A stretch of 64,000 bases of DNA from an uncultured Roseateles sp. (GTDB taxonomy: Bacteria > Pseudomonadota > Gammaproteobacteria > Burkholderiales > Burkholderiaceae_C): NCBI RefSeq assembly GCF_945956965.1, contig NZ_CAMFJS010000026.1, positions 1-64,000 of the forward strand. The letters run 5' to 3'. A model generated the notes under the pieces. That model was given only the letters and a program-made list of their open reading frames with translations. It was not told the DNA's origin and ran no database searches. Positions 52,224 through 61,294 of the stretch are shown here, one piece after another. Position numbers and translations under genes: made by a program. The first letter of the stretch is position 1. Each line of letters opens with the position of its first letter.

Positions 52224-53932
52224 CGACGACTCCACAAGCAAAACGCATGGCCGGCCACGCGCTGGTCGAGGCCTTGATTGAGCAAGGCGTAGACACCGTA
52301 TTCGGCGTGCCGGGCGAAAGCTATCTGGCCGTGCTGGATGGCTTTCATGAGCACCGCGAGAAGATCCGCTTCATCGCCTGCCGCCAGGAGGGCGGGGCCG
52401 CCTTCATGGCCGAGGCGCAGGGTAAATTGAGCGGCCGGCCTGGCATTTGCTTTGTGACGCGCGGCCCCGGCGCCACCAATGCCAGCATCGGCCTGCACAC
52501 CGCGTTTCAAGATTCCACGCCGATGATTCTGTTCATCGGCCAGGTGGCCAGCGACCAGCGAGACCGCGAGGCCTTCCAGGAAGTTGACTACCGCCAGATG
52601 TTCGGCCCCGGCACCTTGGGCTTTGCCAAATGGGTGGGTGAGGTGCAGGACGCCGACCGCCTGCCCGAGTATGTGGCCCGCGCCTTCCATACGGCGATGC
52701 AAGGCCGGCCCGGCCCGGTGGTGCTGGTGCTGCCGGAAGATATGTTGACCGCGCTGACCAGCGCTCCGGTCTTGCCCCGGGCGCAGGCGGCCCAGGCCTG
52801 GCCGACCCCGGCGGCGCTGAGCGATTTGCGCAGCCGCTTGCTGGCGGCCGAGCGACCCTTGGTGATTGCCGGCGGTGGCGGCTGGACGCCCGAGAGTTGC
52901 ACGGCGCTGCAGCGCTTCGCCGAGGCCTGGGGCCTGCCGGTCGGCTGCGCCTTCCGCTTCCAAGACTTGTTTGACAACCGCCATCCGCAATACGCGGGTG
53001 ATGTGGGCATTGGCATCAACCCCAGGCTGGCCCAGCGCGTCAAGGACGCTGACCTCATCATCGCCATCGGCCCGCGCTTGGGCGAGATGACCACCGGCGG
53101 CTACACCTTGCTGCAGGCACCGCGCCCGGCGCAAAGCCTGGTGCATATCCACGCCGGGGCGGAAGAGTTGGGCCGTGTTTATGCGGCCGATTTGATGATC
53201 AACGCCAGCATGTCCTGCGCGGCCCAGGCCCTCGCCACATTGGCCGCGCCCGAGCACTGCAAGTGGACCGGCTGGACGCGCGCTGCCAATGCCGACTACC
53301 AGGCCAATCTGCGGCCCCAGCCGGTCAGCCCGCTGGACATGGCCGAGGTGGTCAAGAGCTTGAGCCGGCTTTGCCCCGAGGGCACGGTGTTCACCAACGG
53401 CGCCGGCAATTACAGCGGCTGGCTGCATCGCTTTCATCAGTATCCGGGCCTGCAACAGCACGGCCGCACCCAGCTCGCACCCACCAGTGGCGCGATGGGC
53501 TACGGCCTGCCGGCGGCGGTGGCCGCCAGCTTGCTTGAGCCCGAGCGCTGGGTGGTCAATATCGCCGGTGATGGCGACTTCCTGATGAACGGCCAAGAAC
53601 TCGCCACCGCCACCGGCTATGGCGCCAAAAAGCTGCTGTGTGTGGTGGTGGACAACGGCACTTACGGCACCATCCGCATGCATCAGGAGCGCGAGTATCC
53701 TGGCCGGGTTTCGGGCAGCGATTTGTTCAACCCGGACTTCTGCTTGCTGGCCCAAGCCCATGGCTGGGCCTCGCAACGCATCGAGATGACCGAGGACTTT
53801 GAGCCCGCCCTGCGTGCCGCGCTGGCGGCGGGCACGCCCTGCTTGCTGCATCTGCGCTTGTCCAGCGATGTGTCGACCAGCCGCAGCACGCTCAGCGCCA
53901 TCCGTGAGGCGGCGCTCAAGCGCTTGTCGTAG
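52220..53932 (+). CDS. Thiamine-diphosphate-dependent enzyme, acetolactate-synthase-like
   Basis: 570-aa ThDP enzyme of the IlvB family. The catalytic glutamate is in ACRQEGGAAFMAEAQGKLSG. The Mg-ThDP motif is AGDGDFLMNGQELATA with VVVDNGTYGTIRMHQ soon after. A central FAD-like domain retains VIAGGGGWTP. The residues that make true acetolactate synthases (and any regulatory subunit gene) are not obvious, so the substrate is open. ATG 52220 overlaps the MFS stop. Such MFS-ThDP pairs with an AraC regulator suggest a small peripheral pathway. Confidence 0.88.
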   Translation: MTTTPQAKRMAGHALVEALIEQGVDTVFGVPGESYLAVLDGFHEHREKIRFIACRQEGGAAFMAEAQGKLSGRPGICFVTRGPGATNASIGLHTAFQDSTPMILFIGQVASDQRDREAFQEVDYRQMFGPGTLGFAKWVGEVQDADRLPEYVARAFHTAMQGRPGPVVLVLPEDMLTALTSAPVLPRAQAAQAWPTPAALSDLRSRLLAAERPLVIAGGGGWTPESCTALQRFAEAWGLPVGCAFRFQDLFDNRHPQYAGDVGIGINPRLAQRVKDADLIIAIGPRLGEMTTGGYTLLQAPRPAQSLVHIHAGAEELGRVYAADLMINASMSCAAQALATLAAPEHCKWTGWTRAANADYQANLRPQPVSPLDMAEVVKSLSRLCPEGTVFTNGAGNYSGWLHRFHQYPGLQQHGRTQLAPTSGAMGYGLPAAVAASLLEPERWVVNIAGDGDFLMNGQELATATGYGAKKLLCVVVDNGTYGTIRMHQEREYPGRVSGSDLFNPDFCLLAQAHGWASQRIEMTEDFEPALRAALAAGTPCLLHLRLSSDVSTSRSTLSAIREAALKRLS

Positions 53933-53977
53933 AGGCCGGGATTGGCTGCTTTGCGGCTTGACGGCTGGCTAAACGGC

Positions 53978-54487
53978 TTAAACCGTATGCAGTGGGCGGT
54001 CTGCAATCAGCAGGCCGTCCTCGTCGGCGTAAAGCCATTCACCGGGCTGAATCGTGGCGCCCAGAATGTGCAGGGCCACATCGGCCTGGCCTTGGTTTTT
54101 GCGGTCGGTGGGCATGGGCACATGGCCCAGGGCGAAGATGCCGGTTTGCGCCTGCGCCAACTCAGCCAGATCACGCACGGCGCCGTGAATCACCAAGCCG
54201 GCCCAGCCATTCTTGGCCGCAGCAGCGGCCAGATTGCCACCCAGCAGCGCGCGGCGCAGTGAGCCCGCACCGTCCACCACCAGCACGCGGCCAAGGCCCG
54301 CGCTTTCCACCGCGGCCTTGACCAAGCTGTTGTCCTCAAAGCACTTCACCGTGCTGATGGGGCCTGCTAAGCGGGGCAGGGCGCCATAGCTGCGGAAGGC
54401 GCTGCCAGGCAGCACGCGCACGCGGCCGCTTTCGTCACTCTTGTGCTGGTCGCAGATATCGCAAGTGGAAAAGCTGATGGCGCTCAT
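53978..54487 (-). CDS. rraA: RraA-family protein
   Basis: 169-aa RraA/HMG-aldolase-fold protein. Matches the RraA order: ISTVKCFEDNSLVKAAVES, GRVLVVDGAGSLRRALLGG, GWAGLVIHGAVRDLAELA and YADEDGLLIADRPL. In E. coli RraA inhibits RNase E, but many family members are 4-hydroxy-4-methyl-2-oxoglutarate aldolases, with the R-x-x-D-x-G-Q region as the test. Here VHGAVRDL-type residues fit both. Nine bases separate it from the S4-domain gene upstream... on the same strand, so co-transcription with RNA-binding genes is plausible. Confidence 0.86.
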   Translation of the reverse strand: MSAISFSTCDICDQHKSDESGRVRVLPGSAFRSYGALPRLAGPISTVKCFEDNSLVKAAVESAGLGRVLVVDGAGSLRRALLGGNLAAAAAKNGWAGLVIHGAVRDLAELAQAQTGIFALGHVPMPTDRKNQGQADVALHILGATIQPGEWLYADEDGLLIADRPLHTV

Positions 54488-54495
54488 CGCAGGGG

Positions 54496-54726
54496 CTACT
54501 TCAGGCTGGGGTCGGCTTTGACGTGGATGCGCACGCCGTGCAGGGCCACGGTTTGGCCGGGGCGGATCTTGGCGGTCTTGCGCAGCTCTTGCTGGCCGTC
54601 CACCTCGATCTTGCCCTCGGTCACCATCATGCGGGCGCGGCCGCCGCTTTCGGCCAGGCCGGTGGCCTTGAGCAGGCTGTCCAGGGTGATGAATTCACCG
54701 CGCAGTTCGAAATCAATGTTTTGCAT
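54496..54726 (-). CDS. S4-domain RNA-binding protein (YbcJ-like)
   Basis: 76-aa single S4 domain: FITLDSLLKATGLAESGGRA, then MVTEGKIEVDGQQELRKTAKI, ending VHVKADPSLK-like (IHVKADPSLK). This is the complete YbcJ-type protein, thought to bind structured RNA such as ribosomal precursors. Start ATG at 54726; it precedes rraA by about 8 bases and follows serB. Confidence 0.9.
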   Translation of the reverse strand: MQNIDFELRGEFITLDSLLKATGLAESGGRARMMVTEGKIEVDGQQELRKTAKIRPGQTVALHGVRIHVKADPSLK

Positions 54727-54759
54727 GGCGTGATTGTCCGTGATCTGCGGGCCTGGGCT

Positions 54760-55473
54760 TTAGGCGCTAAATTGCGTCAGCAACTGCTCCAAGCCGCCTT
54801 GGTTGATGGCCACCATGGCCTGGGCCCGCACCTTGGGCTTGGCGTGGAAAGCCACCGAGAGGCCGGCTGCGCCCATCATCGGCAGATCGTTGGCGCCGTC
54901 GCCCACGGCCATGGCTTGCGCGGGCGTGCAGCCGATTTGCTCGCAGCATTGCAGCAGCATGCGGCGCTTTTCTTCGCCGTCGCAGATGTCGCCCCAGGCC
55001 TGCTGCACCAGGCCGCCGGTCAGGCGCTCGTCCACGATTTCCAACTCGTTGGAGCGGACAAAGTCCATGCCCAGCTCGGCCGCGACATGGCGGGTGAAGA
55101 AAGTGAAGCCACCCGACACCAGCAGCAGCTTGATACCCGCGGCCTTGAGCGCGGCACACAGCTCACGTGCGCCGGGGTTGAACTGCAAACGGGTCTGCAG
55201 CACCTCTTGCAGCGCGCTGGTGGGCACGCCCTGCAGCAGGGCCAGGCGGCGGCGCAGGCTGTCTTTGAAGTCCGTGATTTCGCCGCGCATGGCGGCTTCG
55301 GTGATGGCGGCGACCTCGTCCTTTTTGCCCGCGGCGGCGGCGATCTCATCGATGCACTCGATGTTGATCAGGGTCGAGTCCATATCGAAAGCGGCCAATT
55401 TGAAATCGGCCAGGCGCAGCGGCGGCGTGAAGCCTTGAATCACCAGGGCGGCGGATTTGTCAGTAGCGGGCAT
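54760..55473 (-). CDS. serB: Phosphoserine phosphatase
   Basis: Last enzyme of serine synthesis, HAD family. Motif I is AFDMDSTLINIECIDE, motif II is LLVSGGFTFFT, and motifs III/IV are in AVGDGANDLPMMGAAGLSVAF with the metal-binding aspartates. 237 aa. The ATG at 55473 begins MPATDKSAAL; an open extension of 53 codons upstream overlaps mfd and lacks homology. The N-terminus is short, without the ACT domains of some SerB. The gene is 13 bases from the mfd stop and probably in its transcript. Confidence 0.94.
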   Translation of the reverse strand: MPATDKSAALVIQGFTPPLRLADFKLAAFDMDSTLINIECIDEIAAAAGKKDEVAAITEAAMRGEITDFKDSLRRRLALLQGVPTSALQEVLQTRLQFNPGARELCAALKAAGIKLLLVSGGFTFFTRHVAAELGMDFVRSNELEIVDERLTGGLVQQAWGDICDGEEKRRMLLQCCEQIGCTPAQAMAVGDGANDLPMMGAAGLSVAFHAKPKVRAQAMVAINQGGLEQLLTQFSA

Positions 55474-55486
55474 GGTTCGCGTGATC

Positions 55487-58400
55487 TCAGGTTTTGGTGG
55501 TCGGTTGGCCGAGCAAGCGCAGCACTTCGCGGATGGCTTGCGCCCGGTCCTTGGGGTCGCTGAGCGCCTTGTCGATGCGCAGCTTGTCATTGCCCACCAG
55601 CTTGATATTGCGGTTCTTCTGCACCAACTCAATCACGCGCATCGCGTCGATCGGCGGGTTGGGGCGGAAGTTGATATTCATGGCCAGGGGCGCGGCATCG
55701 ATCTTGGCCACGCCATAGGGCTTGGCCAGCACGCGCAGGCGGTGGGTGTCGAACAGGGTCTGGCCTTGCGCGGGCAGCTTGCCGAAGCGGTCGGTGACTT
55801 CCTCCAGCAGCTTGTCGATCTGCTCGTTCTTTTCGGCGCTGGCCAAGCGCTTGTAGAGCGAGAGGCGTTGGTGCACGTCGCCGCAGTAGGCGTCGGGCAA
55901 AAGCGCGGGGGCGTGCAGATTGATCTCGGTGGTGGCAGCCAGCGGCGAGAGCAGATCGGGCTCCTTGCCGGACTTGAGCGAGCGCACCGCCTCGGCCAAC
56001 ATCTCGTTGTAGAGCTGGAAGCCGATTTCCATCATATTGCCGCTCTGGTTCTCGCCCAGCATCTGGCCGGCGCCGCGGATTTCCAGATCGTGCATGGCCA
56101 GGTAGAAGCCCGAGCCCAGCTCTTCCATGGCCTGGATCGCGTCCAGGCGCTGGGCGGCTTGCTTGGTCAGGCCCTCCAGATCGGGCACCAGCAAATAGGC
56201 ATAAGCCTGATGGTGGGAGCGGCCGACGCGGCCGCGCAGCTGGTGCAGCTGGGCCAGGCCGAATTTGTCGGCCCGGGCCATGATGATGGTGTTGGCGCTG
56301 GGCACGTCGATGCCGGTTTCGATGATGGTGGAGCACAGCAGCACATTGTGTTTGCCGCTGACGAACTCGCGCATCACCCGCTCCAGCTCACGCTCGGGCA
56401 TCTGGCCGTGGGCGATGATGATGCGGGCCTCGGGCACCAGCTCTTCGAGCTTCTGGCGCCGGTTCTCGATGGTCTCCACCTCGTTGTGCAGGAAGTAGAC
56501 CTGGCCGCCGCGCTTCAACTCGCGCAGCATGGCTTCGCGGATGGTGCCGCTGGTTTCGCTGCGCACAAAGGTCTTGATGGCCAGGCGGCGCTGCGGCGCG
56601 GTGGCAATCACGCTCAGGTCACGCAGGCCTTCCAGTGCCATGCCGAGTGTCCGCGGGATGGGCGTGGCGGTCAGCGTCAGCACATCCACCTCGGCCCGCA
56701 TGGCCTTCATGGCCTCTTTGTGGCGCACGCCAAAACGGTGTTCTTCGTCGATCACCAGCAGGCCCAGGCGGTTGAACTTGACCTCGGGGCTGAGCAGCTT
56801 GTGGGTGCCGATGACGATGTCAATGGTGCCGTCGGCCAGGCCTTCCATCGCGGCCTTGATCTCCTTGGCGCTGCGGAAGCGGCTCATCTCGGCCACGCGC
56901 ACGGGCCACTTGCCAAAGCGGTCGGCAATGTTTTGGTAATGCTGTTCGGCCAAGAGCGTGGTGGGCGCCAGGATGGCGACTTGCTTGCCGCCCATCACCG
57001 CCACAAAGGCCGCGCGCAGGGCCACCTCGGTCTTGCCGAAGCCCACATCGCCGCAGACCAGGCGGTCCATGGGCTTGGGGCTGATCATGTCCTGGATGAC
57101 GGCGTGGATGGCGGCGCGCTGATCGGCCGTCTCCTCGAAGCCAAAGCTGGCTGCAAAAGCCTCGTAGTCATGCGGCGAGTAGCGGAAGGCATGGCCTTCG
57201 CGCGCGGCGCGGCGGGCATAGAGGTTCAGCAGTTCCGCTGCGGTGTCGCGCACCTGTTCGGCGGCCTTGCGCTTGGCCTTTTCCCACTGCCCGGAACCCA
57301 GGCGGTGCAGGGGGGCCTCTTCGGCGCTGACGCCGGTGTAGCGGCTGATCAGATGCAGCTGCGCCACCGGCACGTAAAGCGTGGCCTTGTCGGCGTATTC
57401 CAGGTGCAGGAACTCGGACGCGCCGTCGCCGATGTCGATATTGATCAGGCCCTGGTAGCGGCCGATGCCGTGGTTGTTGTGCACCACCGGGTCGCCGACC
57501 TTGAGCTCGGACAGGTCTTTGATCAGCGCATTGACGTCACTGACCTGCTCCTGTTTTCGCCGCCGCCGCGTGGTGGGCGTGGTGGCAAACAGCTCGGTCT
57601 CGGTGAAGAGTTGGATGACCGTGCCCCCACGTCCGCCTTCGGCGTCCTGCCCCCCGAGGGGGCTGTCCGGGCTTGGGGCGGCCCGGCGCCCGGACGCGCC
57701 TTCACCGGGCTCGTTCCAGAAGAAGCCGGCGGCCAAGGGCGCGGCGGTAATGGCGAACTTCTCCGGCGAGCCCAGGAACTCGGCCAAGCCCGACACCGAG
57801 GGCGGGTCGATTTTGTTGTCGCGCAGCAGCTCCAGCAGGCTCTCGCGCCGGCCTTCGCTTTCGGCCAGAAGCAGCACGCGGTGCGGCGTGCTCTTGAGGT
57901 GATCGGCCAGGCGGGCCAGCGGCTCTTGCGCGCCGCGCTCCACGCTGACGTCGGGCAGCGGGCGGGCGAAGTCCACCGGCTCATTGCCGCGGATGGCAAG
58001 CACCGCATGGCTGTGGGTGATGGCAAAGAACTCTTCCACCTTCAGGAAGATTTCCTCCGGCGCCAGGATGGGCCGCTCGGGGTCATGCTGCAAAAAGCGA
58101 TGGCGCTCGCGGGTGTCCGTCCAGAAGCGGGTCAGGGCTTCGTCAATCTCGCCGTGCAGGGCCAGTGCTGCGCTGTCGCCCAGGAAGTCGAAGATGGTGG
58201 CGGTTTGCTCGAAGAAGACCGGCAGGAAATACTCGATGCCGCCGGTGGCGATGCCTTGATCGATGTCTTTGTAGATGCGCGAGCGGGTCGGGTCGCCCTC
58301 CATCTTCTCGCGCCAGCGGGCGCGGAAGGACTTGCGTGCCGCTTCGTCCATCGGGAATTCGCGGCCCGGCAGCAGGCGCACCTGGGGAACGGGGTAGAGG

Positions 58401-59026
58401 CTGCGCTGGGTGTCGGGGTCGAAGGTGCGGATGGAGTCCACTTCGTCACCAAACAGGTCCACCCGGTAAGGCACCAGCGAGCCCATGGGGAAGAGGTCGA
58501 TCAGCCCGCCGCGCACGGCGTATTCGCCCGGCGAGACCACCTGGCTGACGTGGGTGTAGCCGCCCAAGGTCAGCTGCGACTTCAGGCTGGCTTCATCCAG
58601 CCGCTGCTTGGTTTTGAAATTGAAGGTGGTGGCGGCCAGAAAGGACGGCGGCGCCAAGCGCGTCAGCGCCGTGGTGGCCGGCAGCAGCACCACGTCGGCC
58701 TCGCGCTGGTCAGCCGGTTTGCCCTGCGATTGCAGCAAGCGCCACAGGGTGGCCAAGCGCTCGGAGATCAGGTCCTGGTGCGGAGAGAAGGTGTCGTAGG
58801 GCAGGGTCTCCCAATCCGGGAAGACGGCCACGCGCAAATCGGGCGCAAAGAATTTGAGCTCATCTTCCAGGCGCTGCGTATCACCCGGCTCGGCCGTGAT
58901 GATGGCGGTGATGCGCCCGGCGGCCATCTGCGTCTGGGCAAAGCGCGCCAGCAGCATGGCATCGGCCGAACCGGTGGGGCGGGGGAGAGTGAACTTCTTG
59001 CCGGGTTGAATCAGAGGTAGCTGCAT
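55487..59026 (-). CDS. mfd: Transcription-repair coupling factor Mfd with an in-frame linker insertion
   Basis: Removes stalled RNA polymerase and recruits UvrA. UvrB-like N-terminus (LPRPTGSADAMLLARFAQ, FPDWETLPYDTFSPH), RNAP-interaction domain (KVGDPVVHNNHGIGRYQGL), helicase motor (motif I MDRLVCGDVGFGKTEVALRAA, LVIDEEHRFGVRHKE) and C-terminal D7. 1179 aa from the ATG at 59026. Between the second UvrB-like part and the RNAP-interaction domain, residues about 440-465 (EGASGRRAAPSPDSPLGGQD and onward) are foreign to the family. They are encoded by a palindrome-rich stretch, 57634-57695. Confidence 0.95.
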   Translation of the reverse strand: MQLPLIQPGKKFTLPRPTGSADAMLLARFAQTQMAAGRITAIITAEPGDTQRLEDELKFFAPDLRVAVFPDWETLPYDTFSPHQDLISERLATLWRLLQSQGKPADQREADVVLLPATTALTRLAPPSFLAATTFNFKTKQRLDEASLKSQLTLGGYTHVSQVVSPGEYAVRGGLIDLFPMGSLVPYRVDLFGDEVDSIRTFDPDTQRSLYPVPQVRLLPGREFPMDEAARKSFRARWREKMEGDPTRSRIYKDIDQGIATGGIEYFLPVFFEQTATIFDFLGDSAALALHGEIDEALTRFWTDTRERHRFLQHDPERPILAPEEIFLKVEEFFAITHSHAVLAIRGNEPVDFARPLPDVSVERGAQEPLARLADHLKSTPHRVLLLAESEGRRESLLELLRDNKIDPPSVSGLAEFLGSPEKFAITAAPLAAGFFWNEPGEGASGRRAAPSPDSPLGGQDAEGGRGGTVIQLFTETELFATTPTTRRRRKQEQVSDVNALIKDLSELKVGDPVVHNNHGIGRYQGLINIDIGDGASEFLHLEYADKATLYVPVAQLHLISRYTGVSAEEAPLHRLGSGQWEKAKRKAAEQVRDTAAELLNLYARRAAREGHAFRYSPHDYEAFAASFGFEETADQRAAIHAVIQDMISPKPMDRLVCGDVGFGKTEVALRAAFVAVMGGKQVAILAPTTLLAEQHYQNIADRFGKWPVRVAEMSRFRSAKEIKAAMEGLADGTIDIVIGTHKLLSPEVKFNRLGLLVIDEEHRFGVRHKEAMKAMRAEVDVLTLTATPIPRTLGMALEGLRDLSVIATAPQRRLAIKTFVRSETSGTIREAMLRELKRGGQVYFLHNEVETIENRRQKLEELVPEARIIIAHGQMPERELERVMREFVSGKHNVLLCSTIIETGIDVPSANTIIMARADKFGLAQLHQLRGRVGRSHHQAYAYLLVPDLEGLTKQAAQRLDAIQAMEELGSGFYLAMHDLEIRGAGQMLGENQSGNMMEIGFQLYNEMLAEAVRSLKSGKEPDLLSPLAATTEINLHAPALLPDAYCGDVHQRLSLYKRLASAEKNEQIDKLLEEVTDRFGKLPAQGQTLFDTHRLRVLAKPYGVAKIDAAPLAMNINFRPNPPIDAMRVIELVQKNRNIKLVGNDKLRIDKALSDPKDRAQAIREVLRLLGQPTTKT
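57634..57695. repeat. Palindromic repeat-like element inside mfd
   Basis: Three nested inverted repeats: CGCC-TTC-GGCG (57634-57644), GCCCCCCGAGGGGGC (57649-57663), and GTCCGGGC/GCCCGGAC (57665-57672 with 57688-57695). The text resembles GC-rich intergenic repeats common in Burkholderiales. It is in frame with mfd and encodes Ser-Pro-Asp-Ser-Pro-Leu-Gly-Gly and neighbours. Confidence 0.7.
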
Positions 59027-59040
59027 ATCGGGCGCACAAA

Positions 59041-59101
59041 TGAGAACAGCCCCGAGCGAGGGGCTAGGGGCTGTGCTCATTGTAGGCAGGCTAGGCCTGC
59101 C
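59041..59101. terminator. Tandem hairpins between the PEP-CTERM gene and mfd
   Basis: ACAGCCCC (59046-59053) can pair either with GGGGCTGT (59067-59074) or, through AGCCCC, with GGGGCT (59060-59065), two mutually exclusive stems. A second hairpin, GGCAGGC-TAG-GCCTGCC, lies at 59085-59101. The set lies between the PEP-CTERM stop and the mfd start on the reverse strand and may terminate or attenuate. Confidence 0.6.
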
Positions 59102-59106
59102 CGTGC

Positions 59107-59772
59107 TTAGGCTGCCTTCGACTTGCGACGACGAGCCACCACACCCATGGCGCCCAGGCCAGCCACCATCAGCGCGTAGCTGCTGGGTTCCGGCACGGCG
59201 GAAGTGATGTTCAGGCCGTCGGTCTTGCCGAAGGTCTTGAACTCGCTGCCATTGGCGGCGAATTGGAATTGCTGTTGACCGTCGCAGCAGTTTTCCAGGC
59301 CGAAGATTTCCAGCTTGTGGTTGCCGGCGCCGATGGCGATCTTGTCGAAGGCAAAGACTTGGCTGTTATCGCCGTAGCCGTTGTTCCACCACATATCGTT
59401 GGTCTTGAAGCCCAGGGCCACGCCGTCCAGGAAGACTGCGCCGCCACGGCCGAAGTCCACACCACCGCGCAGATCCCAGCTGCCGGCCTGGTTAGCGGCC
59501 ACGCCGAAATTCACGGTCACGCGGAAGGCGATGTCGGAATTGCTGCCGCCGAAGACGCTGCTATTGCTCAGGCCGTCAAAAAGGGCCACATCAGCCGACT
59601 TGGCGCCGGGCTGGCTCAGGGCGGCGTTGACGACGTCGCGGTAGTTGGTGGCACTGCTTTGAACGCCGGCCTGCGAAGTGGCGGTTTCAAAGGTGATCAC
59701 GCTGGCTTGTGCGCTAGCAGCTGCGGCGACGGTGGCGGCGAGCAGCAAGGACTTGGCAACAGTCTTATTCAT
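59107..59772 (-). CDS. PEP-CTERM sorting-domain protein (CCxG type)
   Basis: Secreted 221-aa protein with a signal peptide (LLLAATVAAAASAQA before SVITFETAT) and a C-terminal PEP-CTERM tail: VPEPSSYALMVAGLGAMGVV followed by ARRRKSKAA. That tail is recognised by exosortase, cleaved, and tied to exopolysaccharide production. The middle resembles a carbohydrate-binding, beta-rich domain with SWDLRGGVDFGRGGAVFLDG. The pair of adjacent cysteines in ENCCDGQQQF suggests the CCxG subclass. No exosortase gene is in the window. Confidence 0.9.
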   Translation of the reverse strand: MNKTVAKSLLLAATVAAAASAQASVITFETATSQAGVQSSATNYRDVVNAALSQPGAKSADVALFDGLSNSSVFGGSNSDIAFRVTVNFGVAANQAGSWDLRGGVDFGRGGAVFLDGVALGFKTNDMWWNNGYGDNSQVFAFDKIAIGAGNHKLEIFGLENCCDGQQQFQFAANGSEFKTFGKTDGLNITSAVPEPSSYALMVAGLGAMGVVARRRKSKAA

Positions 59773-60033
59773 CTAGGGATTCCCTCGAATTGATTTGTAT
59801 GGCATTGATTCCGGTGCAAAAGCTCTGCACGGGTCGACAATGTAACGAATCCGTCATGGTCAACACCCCCCTTAATCCGGTGGTTTTTGCGCTTCAAACC
59901 GCACGTTTGTGCGAAGGTTCCGCTATTTCGGGCTCCCTGGGGCTGATCTAGGTCGGTTCGGCTGGCTGTTGCCGCGGATGCAAGGGCAAATCAGCAGGCC
60001 TGGCACGGGCGTGTTTCGATAAGATCAACTCTC
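59773..60033. other. 261-base divergent promoter region
   Basis: AT-richer spacer between the PEP-CTERM gene and the second porin-like gene. It includes TTGATTTGTATGGCATTGAT-type AT-rich sequence near 59790-59812 and runs of C and T. I could not assign -10/-35 elements with confidence. Confidence 0.4.
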
Positions 60034-61287
60034 ATGAAGCTGAGTCAATTGCTGGGGTTTTTCGGTACCTTACTGCTCGGCCTGCCGCTCGCGGCAGCGG
60101 CGTACGATCAGGACGACAGCTCGCAGCGCTTCGAGTTATCGGGTTTCGGTACCTTGTCCGCCTATCGTGGCGGTGATGATGTGGTTGGCGTGAAGCCGGA
60201 CCCCCGCACGCCCAATTTGTCCAATGGCAACTGGCGCACGAATGGTGACACCCGCTTGGCCGGCCAGATGCGCTGGCAAGTCTCCGATCGGCTTGAAGCC
60301 GTGATGCAAGTGCTGGTGCAAGACGATATTGCTAAGCGCATGCGCCCGCGTACCGAGTGGGCTTATATCGGCTGGTCGCCCGCCCCAGCATGGACGCTGC
60401 GCCTGGGGCGGCAAACCCTGCCCTTCTTCTTGGTCAGCGAAACCCGTAACGTCGGTTATGCGCAGACGGCCTTGCGGCCTATGAATACCGTGTACAGCAT
60501 CAACCCGGGTGCTGCGGTGGATGGCTTGAACCTCACTTGGACCGGCGACGCTTTGGGCGGCCTGCTCAGTCTTGACTTGGGCGGCGGCACGGCCCGCGTT
60601 GATCTCAGCTCCGGCAGTGTCGATATCAATCGCTCCACCGTCTTCGTCGGCAATTGGCGCCGCGGTGATTGGCAGTTACGTGCTGGTGTGTCCACTTACG
60701 CGGTTGACCTAACGAATTCTGGTGCGGCCGCTTTGCTCAATCCGCCGGGCTGTGCCAATTGCAATGAGGTCTTGGCGCCGCGTGCCGCCTTGAGCAACGA
60801 AGGCCGCTTGACTTACCTCGGCCTCGTCTGGCAAGCCCATGACTGGACGCTCACCGCCGAAGCCGCGCTGCGAGATTCCAATTCGCTCTTGGTCGCCAAA
60901 CAGGCCGGATGGTATGTGCAAGCCAGCCGCCGCATCGGCGCCTGGACGCCTTATGCCAGCGTTGGCCAAACCACCTACCGCGAAAGCCCGGTCGGCCTGC
61001 AGGCGGTACCCAATAGCCCACCGGCGCTGGTGCAAGGCCTCAAGACCTTGGATACCTATTTGCAAAGCCCCTTTGACCGGCGCGTCATTCAAGTCGGCGT
61101 GCGGCTTGATTTAGGCGAGCATTGGGCGCTCAAGGTCCAGCAGGATTTTTGGACCGCAACACGCGATCGCAGCACTGGGCGCGCGGCCGAACTGAGCTTG
61201 AATGCGCCGCCACTCGGGCCGCCTCTTCAAAAAAGCTGGGACGGGCATGCCAATATGAGCACGATCAGCCTGGACTTTGTCTTCTAA
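60034..61287 (+). CDS. Outer-membrane porin-like protein (paralogue of 38648-40003)
   Basis: 417-aa outer-membrane barrel: signal peptide MKLSQLLGFFGTLLLGLPLA, then YDQDDSSQRFELSGFGTLSA. It has the same landmarks as the protein at 38648-40003: LSGFGTL, EWAYIGWSPAPAWTLRLGR, SETRNVGYAQTALRP and terminal SLDFVF. The C-terminal Phe fits a BAM substrate. Its stop is followed within 8 bases by a periplasmic binding-protein gene, repeating the porin/binding-protein pairing of the other locus. No cyclase accompanies this pair. Confidence 0.85.
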   Translation: MKLSQLLGFFGTLLLGLPLAAAAYDQDDSSQRFELSGFGTLSAYRGGDDVVGVKPDPRTPNLSNGNWRTNGDTRLAGQMRWQVSDRLEAVMQVLVQDDIAKRMRPRTEWAYIGWSPAPAWTLRLGRQTLPFFLVSETRNVGYAQTALRPMNTVYSINPGAAVDGLNLTWTGDALGGLLSLDLGGGTARVDLSSGSVDINRSTVFVGNWRRGDWQLRAGVSTYAVDLTNSGAAALLNPPGCANCNEVLAPRAALSNEGRLTYLGLVWQAHDWTLTAEAALRDSNSLLVAKQAGWYVQASRRIGAWTPYASVGQTTYRESPVGLQAVPNSPPALVQGLKTLDTYLQSPFDRRVIQVGVRLDLGEHWALKVQQDFWTATRDRSTGRAAELSLNAPPLGPPLQKSWDGHANMSTISLDFVF

Positions 61288-61294
61288 GGCCGCC

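Noticed and set aside
55457-59020. A roughly 1190-codon open frame on the + strand opposite mfd
   Set aside because: It is fully antisense to a certain gene, rich in Gly/Ala/His/Gln, and has no recognisable domain; long antisense frames are normal in GC-rich codon usage.
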